Source of the DNA: Burkholderia sp. WSM2232
GTDB lineage: Bacteria; Pseudomonadota; Gammaproteobacteria; Burkholderiales; Burkholderiaceae
DNA: 64,000 nucleotides
Direction: 5' to 3'
Assembly: GCF_000472545.1 (NCBI RefSeq)
Contig: NZ_AWZV01000031.1
Span: 21,735 to 85,734, forward strand
In this document: in pieces, positions 59,246 to 64,000 of the stretch
Position numbering within the stretch: the first letter of the stretch is position 1
How the letters are laid out: every line of letters begins with the position of its first letter
Program-made: the position numbers and the translations under genes
Notes under the pieces: model-generated
Databases searched by the model: none
What the model was told of the DNA's origin: nothing
The model's input: the letters and a program-made list of their open reading frames with translations, nothing else

Positions 59246-59306
59246 GTTCGTGGTGCAAGTTTCGTGCGATGCTATGCGCTGCCCCTCACACTCCGCTCAC
59301 GCTCCA

Positions 59307-60884
59307 TCACGTATAGCCGCGCCGGTCGCGCCACGGCGCCGGCCAGATGCCCTGCTTGCCCGGCGCGAGAATGCCGTTCGGGTCGAGCGCGTCCTTGATC
59401 GTTTCCGAGAACCGCAGCAAGGCGCCTTCGTTGAAACTGTACTGCGCGGCCGCAAAATCCATATACGCGAGATGCGCGCGATACTGGCCGTAGCCGGCCG
59501 CGCGCGCGTCGCTCATCAGCGAACGCAGCAAGGCGCCGGCCGCCTCGACCTGAGCCGCATCGTCACGGTCGAAGATCGCCGCAAAAATGTGATGCAGATG
59601 ACGCACGCCCGCCGTAAACCCGCCGTAGTAGTCGAAGCCGTATTCGGCAGCGCGCGCCTTGACCATGAAGTATTGACGCAGCGCATCGCGCCCCGTCGCG
59701 GGACATATCGGCGCAAAGTCCACGTGCGCGCCCGCGCCGCCGCGCCAGTCGAGCATGCGAAACGCGCTCATCGCCGGGATGCCGGCGAGGTTGCGGTCGC
59801 CGCCCCCGCTCGGCTCGGCATCGCCCGAATAACGCTTTGCGTAGATGCGTGCGTCAGGCACGCGCGCAAACGCGCGCTGCACGATTGCATAGCGCGCGTC
59901 GATCAGCTCGGGCGTGCCGTACAGCGCGAAATGCAGGTTCCAGCGGCCAACGTTCAGCTTGTCGAGCATCGCACTCACCGCGCTCTCCGGCATCGCGCCG
60001 GGGCCGTCATACCATTGCGCGCGCGCCGACAATCCGGCTGCGCGGCGCACGCCGCCTTCGATCACCGCGTGATTGCGGATTGTTTCGTCGAGCCGCAACG
60101 GCCGCAATATGTCGACAATGGCCTCCAGGTCCGTCTCACGGCGAAACTGGATTTCGCCGAGCAGATACGCGGGCGGCGCCGGCATCAGCCACACGCCGAG
60201 CTTCGTGACCACGCCGTAGTTCGACTGCATGAACATCGCGTCGAACGACGGCCCGTAGCCGGGCTGGTAAAGCTGCCAGGCGGTGCTCGTGTCGATGGCG
60301 CCCATGCCAGTGCGCAGCACGTCGCCATTGGCGAGTACCACTTCCATCCCGCATTGCGTGGCCGCATGATCGCCGTACGCGGTATAGCCGAAACCACGTT
60401 CGAGCGTGTTGCCGACCACGCTGCCCCAACCCGCCGCCGGCGGATCGACCCACAGCCGGTAGCCGTGCTCGCGCAGATACGCATGCAGATCGAAGTAGCT
60501 CACGCCCGGCTCGACGAGCGCATACGCGAGCGTCTCGTTGACCTCGATAATGCGGTTCAGCCGTTGCAGATCGAGCACCACCGAACCGGTAAGACGCGGC
60601 GCGGCACCCCCGTAAGCAAAGTTGCGCCCGGTCGAAACGGTCCACAAAGGAATGCGATATTGATTGGCGACGCGCAGCACCGCGCGAATCTCGTCGACAG
60701 ACGACGGCAGCAGCGCGGCGCTCGCAGCGAACGCCTCGGGCTCGCCGGGCGCGAACGGATCGCGATAGGCCGAAAGTGCCGCCGCCGAGCTCACCACATG
60801 CTGCTCGCCGACAATGGCGCGCCACGCGGTGAGCGCGGCATCGAACTGCGTGGCGGAAAGTTTCGACGGCAGATTGCGGCTCAA
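59307..60884 (-). CDS. VAO/PCMH-type FAD-binding oxidoreductase
   Basis: 525 residues. The N-terminal FAD domain has LPSSVDEIRAVLRVANQYRIPLW and STGRNFAYGGAAPRLTGSVVLDL. GNTLERGFGYTAYGDHAA follows near residue 160. Overall it resembles the flavoprotein of p-cresol methylhydroxylase, vanillyl-alcohol and eugenol oxidases, which act on para-substituted phenols. No cytochrome c partner gene is adjacent. It is co-directional with an ECF sigma/anti-sigma pair 51 bp upstream. The phenolic substrate is inferred from the family only. Confidence 0.85.
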   Translation of the reverse strand: MSRNLPSKLSATQFDAALTAWRAIVGEQHVVSSAAALSAYRDPFAPGEPEAFAASAALLPSSVDEIRAVLRVANQYRIPLWTVSTGRNFAYGGAAPRLTGSVVLDLQRLNRIIEVNETLAYALVEPGVSYFDLHAYLREHGYRLWVDPPAAGWGSVVGNTLERGFGYTAYGDHAATQCGMEVVLANGDVLRTGMGAIDTSTAWQLYQPGYGPSFDAMFMQSNYGVVTKLGVWLMPAPPAYLLGEIQFRRETDLEAIVDILRPLRLDETIRNHAVIEGGVRRAAGLSARAQWYDGPGAMPESAVSAMLDKLNVGRWNLHFALYGTPELIDARYAIVQRAFARVPDARIYAKRYSGDAEPSGGGDRNLAGIPAMSAFRMLDWRGGAGAHVDFAPICPATGRDALRQYFMVKARAAEYGFDYYGGFTAGVRHLHHIFAAIFDRDDAAQVEAAGALLRSLMSDARAAGYGQYRAHLAYMDFAAAQYSFNEGALLRFSETIKDALDPNGILAPGKQGIWPAPWRDRRGYT

Positions 60885-60935
60885 GGGCTCTTCCTTTGCG
60901 GCGGTGTGCGCGGCACGATGGGGCGCTGCGCGCTG

Positions 60936-61805
60936 CTATTGCCACGCTTCCGGCTTGCCGCCGAGCGCGCTGCATACGTCGACGGCAATCGAGCGCAGCT
61001 TGCCTTCCGCAATTGGCCCCGACAACGCGTAGCCCATGCCGTCGCTGATCCAGTAGAAGGTGCGCCGGTTGCCGTCGCGCAGCAGGCGGAACGCGGTTTC
61101 GTCGCGCGCCGTGCCGCTTACGTACAGCGTGAGGCGCGCGCCGCTGCGGTTCTCGTACATGAACTGCGCGGCGGGTCCGGCCTCGCCCGGCAGAAGCCGG
61201 CCGCCCACGAGCGTATAACCGTACTCCTGCAGCGACGGCACCGAAAGCGGCCGGTTCAGGCGCTTCGATAGCCAGTTGATCAGATGCTCCTCCTCGCTCG
61301 CCGCGACTTCCACTGGATGACGCTGCTCGGGCGTGTAGACCGCATACGCGATGTCGGCGCGTTCGGCGAAAGCCGGCGCCCGCGCGCCGAGGCCATTCCA
61401 CGCACCGCCCGTCAGACGCGGCGCGAGCGGGCCGAGCGCGAGCGCGAGCCCGGCACCTACGGCAAGCCAGCAGGCCGCAAGCCCCGCGCGACGCCACCAG
61501 GGCGTGCGCGGACGCAGCACGATGACAGCCGGGTCGTCGGCGGCAGTGGATGCCCGATCGCCCGGCAGTTCCGCGTGGTTCGACAGATCGTGGCGCGTAC
61601 CGTCGTGCAGCGGCGCGCCGCACAACGCGCGCAGCGCCGCCTTTTGCGCGCGCCACGCGCTCACGCGCGCGGCCGCTTGCGGACGTTGCGCGAGCAACGC
61701 GGCGATGCGCTCGCGCTCGGCAGGCGCGAGCTCGCCGTCGACGAACGCCGACAGCGCTCGCAGGTCCACCCCGTCGGGCATGCTGGCATCGTGGTCGTGA
61801 TTCAT
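60936..61805 (-). CDS. anti-sigma factor (membrane-anchored)
   Basis: 289 residues. The N-terminal anti-sigma domain is short (LSAFVDGELAPAERERIAALLAQRPQAAARV) and lacks the HxxxCxxC zinc motif. A transmembrane helix follows at about residues 108-130 (WWRRAGLAACWLAVGAGLALAL), then a periplasmic part of about 150 residues. Start and stop of the adjacent sigma gene overlap (ATGA), so the two are translationally coupled. It should hold the sigma factor inactive until an envelope or oxidative signal arrives. Confidence 0.87.
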   Translation of the reverse strand: MNHDHDASMPDGVDLRALSAFVDGELAPAERERIAALLAQRPQAAARVSAWRAQKAALRALCGAPLHDGTRHDLSNHAELPGDRASTAADDPAVIVLRPRTPWWRRAGLAACWLAVGAGLALALGPLAPRLTGGAWNGLGARAPAFAERADIAYAVYTPEQRHPVEVAASEEEHLINWLSKRLNRPLSVPSLQEYGYTLVGGRLLPGEAGPAAQFMYENRSGARLTLYVSGTARDETAFRLLRDGNRRTFYWISDGMGYALSGPIAEGKLRSIAVDVCSALGGKPEAWQ

Positions 61806-62377
61806 CGCGGATTTCTCACTACTTTCAACGGCGGCTTGCGCGCCGGCCCTTGCGCGGCGCCGGTTGCGGGCTCAGTGGTGGGGTCGGTCGTGAGCCCGGT
61901 TGACGGCGCCTCCAGCAGCACACGCAGATGCTCGCGGCCGCGCGACAGACGCGACATCACCGTACCCACCGGCACGCCGAGCGCCTTCGACGCTTCCTGA
62001 TACGTCAGTTCCTCCACACAGACGAGCAGCAGCACCTCGCGCTGCTCGAGCGGCAGACCATACAGCGCGCGTTGCAGATCGCGCAGCACGAGGCCGTCCA
62101 CCTCGCCTTGCGGGGCTTCGAGATTGCGCCAGGGGGCGCTCTCTTCGTCGATGGCAATTTCGCGGCGGCCGCGCAACTGATCGATATAAAGATGCCGCAG
62201 GATCGTGAGCAGCCACGCGCGCAGGTTGCTGTTCGGCCTGAACGCCGCCCAGCGTGCAAGCGCACGCTCCGCCGTATCCTGCACGAGGTCGTCGGCCCAG
62301 GCGCGGTCACCCGTTAGCGCGCGCGCGTAGCGGCGCAGTTGCGGGAGCCACGAGATGACTTCGGCTTCGAAGCTCAC
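61802..62377 (-). CDS. ECF-type RNA polymerase sigma factor
   Basis: 191 residues. Region 2 includes LRRYARALTGDRAWADDLVQDTAERAL (-10 binding) and WLLTILRHLYID; region 4 includes LPLEQREVLLLVCVEELTYQEASKALGVPVGTVMSRLSRGREHL (helix-turn-helix). It would direct RNA polymerase to its own operon. It is translationally coupled to the anti-sigma gene and lies 15 bp after a tiny lipoprotein gene. Confidence 0.92.
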   Translation of the reverse strand: MSFEAEVISWLPQLRRYARALTGDRAWADDLVQDTAERALARWAAFRPNSNLRAWLLTILRHLYIDQLRGRREIAIDEESAPWRNLEAPQGEVDGLVLRDLQRALYGLPLEQREVLLLVCVEELTYQEASKALGVPVGTVMSRLSRGREHLRVLLEAPSTGLTTDPTTEPATGAAQGPARKPPLKVVRNPR

Positions 62378-62392
62378 CCGGCGCGCAAACGC

Positions 62393-62545
62393 TCAGTAAC
62401 CGCCGGCGCTGCCGCTGCCGCCGCTCGAGCCGCTGGTGCTGGAGGCGCCGCCGTCGGTCGCGGACGTGCATGCGCTGGTGGCGAGCGAGCTCAATGCGAG
62501 CGTGAACAGCATGAGGAGCATGGCGGGTATGCGGGTCGATTTCAT
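62393..62545 (-). CDS. small Gly/Ser-rich lipoprotein
   Basis: 50 residues: a signal peptide MKSTRIPAMLLMLFTLAL ending at a weak lipobox (TSAC), then a short Ser/Gly-rich tail. GGAGA precedes the ATG at 62545. It is too small for standard gene callers and lies 15 bp before the sigma factor gene, so it is probably the first gene of that operon. The function is unknown. Confidence 0.6.
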   Translation of the reverse strand: MKSTRIPAMLLMLFTLALSSLATSACTSATDGGASSTSGSSGGSGSAGGY

Positions 62546-62864
62546 GTGAGTCTCCAGATGGGCCGAAGTTGTGGGCTCGGCGATGTGAACGCCTTGCCTC
62601 TCTTAACGCGGCAGCCCGGTGCTTTATTCCGGGGCTGCGCGCACTGCCCGCTTTTTCCGCCATTGGCGCCGGCAAGCAGCCGCTCTGGCGGAACAAGCCG
62701 GCCTATGATCGGCTGATTTGGTAACTCAACGTTACAGTCAATAGTTACCAGGTGCTTATGTCCGCGCAAGCCGTTATAGTGGACGCAGTTCGCCCGCCGA
62801 GGCGTTCTGCCCCCACACAGGGTAGAATCGCGGCGAACCACCGTCTTTCTAACCTGAATTGTCC
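62546..62864. other. divergent intergenic region between the sigma operon and hfq2
   Basis: 319 bp that must contain promoters for both sides. The inverted repeat at 62719-62750 is its main feature. A -10-like TATAGT lies near 62774-62779 on the plus strand, ahead of hfq2. No gene is seen. Confidence 0.45.
62719..62750. promoter_or_regulatory. inverted repeat TGGTAACT - AGTTACCA
   Basis: Perfect 8-bp arms (62719-62726 and 62743-62750) separated by 16 bases, which include a TGTAACG on the minus strand. It lies in the shared upstream region of the sigma operon and hfq2. ECF promoters often have a GTAAC-like -35 element, so this may be the autoregulated promoter or a regulator site. Confidence 0.45.
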
Positions 62865-63341
62865 ATGGCTTCCGCAGAATCGCATCCGCAAAACGACTTC
62901 ATGAACGCTGCGCGCAAAGAACGAAAGCGCGTTGAGATCTATCTCGTCAACGGCATCCGCCTGACGGGGTGCATCGAGTCGTTCGACCAATATCTGGTGA
63001 TGCTGCGCACGCCCGTCGGCTTGCAGGGCATCTACAAGCGCGCCATCTCGACGATCCAGCTCGACACCGGAACCCGTCCGGCGCCGCGCGCCGGGCGGCC
63101 GTCGCATGGCGAGCACACCACGCGCGGGCCGCACGGTTCGCGTGAACCACGCGAGCATCGGGAACCGCGTGAACCACGCGAGCCGCGCGAATCGTACGGT
63201 GCGCCGTCGGAGCGGTCATCGTCCGAGCGCAGCGGCGGGTCGGATGCGCCGGTGGTGGTCACGCGCCGGCGGCGCCTGTTCGGCACGGGTGGCGACGGCG
63301 GCAACCACGGCAATCATGGCGGCAACGGCGGCCAGGAGTAG
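62865..63341 (+). CDS. hfq2: Hfq paralogue (Hfq2) with long C-terminal tail
   Basis: 158 residues from the ATG at 62865 (an in-frame TTG lies two codons upstream). The Sm core at residues 10-75 has QNDFMNAARKERKRVEIYLVNGIRLTG, IESFDQYLVML and IYKRAISTI. In canonical Hfq the last motif is YKHAI; here His is replaced by Arg. The tail is about 85 residues, rich in REP repeats (REPREHREPREPREPRES) and Gly/Asn near the end. It binds sRNAs and mRNAs; the tail probably tunes RNA release or self-association. Burkholderia genomes carry two Hfq proteins, and this matches the extended one. Confidence 0.87.
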   Translation: MASAESHPQNDFMNAARKERKRVEIYLVNGIRLTGCIESFDQYLVMLRTPVGLQGIYKRAISTIQLDTGTRPAPRAGRPSHGEHTTRGPHGSREPREHREPREPREPRESYGAPSERSSSERSGGSDAPVVVTRRRRLFGTGGDGGNHGNHGGNGGQE

Positions 63342-63419
63342 GCACACTCGTAGACGGTGAGCGGCGGCTGCGGCTGCGCTCACTGCTTTCCGCTCACTGC
63401 TTCCGCCTCTCCCGCCGCC

Positions 63420-63644
63420 TCACTCCTGGGCATGGTCCAGCCGCTGCAAGATTTTCTCTACTCTCGCCACCTGCTGGTCCGACAGCTCGAACCTGCACTT
63501 CACCGCCAACAGCCGGCGCCGCCAGTAGCCGGCGTCGAGCATCCGTTGCGCCGGCTGCCTCGTTGCCCAATCCAGATGGTCCAGCTCTGCTTCCACCACG
63601 TGTGAAGCGTTGAAGCGCTTCGCGCGTACGGGCTTCCTGTCCAT
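63420..63644 (-). CDS. hypothetical small protein
   Basis: 74 residues from the ATG at 63644 with AAGG upstream. The sequence is charged and helical (HVVEAELDHLDWATRQPAQRML, then WRRRLLAVKCRFELSDQQVARVEKILQRLD) and reads like a real protein, but I recognise no family. A longer frame to 63797 passes through a tandem repeat and is unlikely to be coding. Confidence 0.5.
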   Translation of the reverse strand: MDRKPVRAKRFNASHVVEAELDHLDWATRQPAQRMLDAGYWRRRLLAVKCRFELSDQQVARVEKILQRLDHAQE

Positions 63645-63659
63645 GGTGTTCGCTGCCTT

Positions 63660-63694
63660 GTCGTTTGTCGATTGTCGATTGTCGTTTGTCGATT
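63660..63694. repeat. 7-bp tandem repeat GTCGWTT, five copies
   Basis: GTCGTTT, GTCGATT, GTCGATT, GTCGTTT, GTCGATT follow one another without gaps just upstream of the small hypothetical gene. Nothing else is supported in the 350 bp up to the window end apart from the G-rich repeat there. Confidence 0.7.
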
Positions 63695-63951
63695 GATTTC
63701 GCGCCCCTCCACAAGCCGGACGTTGCAGATGCGTCGCTGGCGGCCTGACGGACCGGCTCCTCGCGACCGCCTGCGATTGTTGTATTCGGCGCCGCATTGC
63801 CGCGACACACGGAAAACGAGCCGGTGAGCCGGCGTTTCAAGTTTTGGCGCGAGTCAATGGTTGTGCGGCGGGTGTTGTGCGGCGGATGGCGGATGTTGTG
63901 CGGCGGATGGCGCACGGAGTGCGGCTTTCGCTGCGACCTGCGCGTCGGGGC

Positions 63952-64000
63952 GGGTTTGGGTTTGGGTTTGGGGCGGGCTTGGGTTTGGGGCGGGCTTGGG
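63952..64000. repeat. G-rich GGGTTT/GGGCTT repeat at the window edge
   Basis: GGGTTT x3, then GGGGCGGGCTTGGGTTTGGGGCGGGCTTGGG up to the last base. The array continues outside the window. It resembles the TTGGGC array at 37501-37656 in period and G-run spacing. Confidence 0.7.

Noticed and set aside
63660..63797. Longer N-terminus for the small hypothetical gene
   Set aside because: The extension is the translation of a 7-bp tandem repeat, and the ATG at 63644 has a better upstream sequence.

Overview
The window is GC-rich bacterial DNA of Burkholderiaceae type, most like Paraburkholderia, Caballeronia or Burkholderia. The reasons are an extended-tail Hfq paralogue, a Phc/Cqs-type two-component pair, a FadE/MaoC/thiolase/FadD fatty-acid cluster, a purine-catabolism supercluster and strong G/C third-position bias. 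The exact species cannot be read from the sequence alone. No rRNA, tRNA, insertion sequence, prophage or CRISPR array was recognised. This looks like chromosomal backbone with accessory modules.

Layout. 0-7 kb: a DUF1289 fragment, OmpW, a nitronate monooxygenase/aldehyde dehydrogenase pair with a long perfect hairpin between them, a YbiT-type ABC-F protein, a 3-hydroxyisobutyrate-dehydrogenase-like enzyme and dodecin. 7-25 kb: purine salvage and breakdown. It has a BMP-type ABC importer (ATPase, two permeases, binding protein), a LysR regulator, 8-oxoguanine deaminase, 5-hydroxyisourate hydrolase, membrane urate hydroxylase PuuD, then the operon NCS1 permease - racemase - PuuE - UraD - allantoicase - ureidoglycolate lyase, with a GntR/FCD regulator upstream. 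Together these take 8-oxoguanine or urate to glyoxylate and urea. 25-31 kb: LD-carboxypeptidase, a TadA deaminase with a tandem-repeat N-terminal extension, a DUF1992 protein, a ThpR-like phosphodiesterase, and a LexA-box-preceded pair of a radical-SAM protein and a UdgX fusion. 31-40 kb: ChrA, a methyltransferase, a low-affinity iron permease-like protein, a chemoreceptor, an EamA transporter, a 26-copy hexanucleotide repeat, and a DUF5666-like protein beside a molybdopterin lipoprotein and cytochrome b561 pair.

40-46 kb holds the most novel-looking module. A protein resembling cyanobacterial acyl-ACP reductase (Rossmann motif and a CFAE cysteine motif) sits 28 bp ahead of a CqsS/PhcS-like membrane hybrid kinase with two receivers. 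About 1.4 kb further on, on the other strand, is a PhcR/PhcQ-like receiver-kinase. This could be a quorum-sensing-like circuit whose signal enzyme is a fatty-acyl reductase rather than CqsA or PhcB.

46-58 kb: an SHS-like MFS transporter, a possible structured small RNA with terminator, a TetR regulator with operator-like palindromes, then FadE, a two-domain FabG-like reductase, MaoC, thiolase and FadD. These would form a beta-oxidation route without a FadB-type fusion enzyme, followed by a DUF1571 protein. 58-62.5 kb: a minus-strand operon of a tiny lipoprotein, an ECF sigma factor, an anti-sigma factor, a VAO-type flavoprotein and a Tat-signal protein. 62.8 kb to the end: Hfq2, a small hypothetical gene and G-rich repeats.
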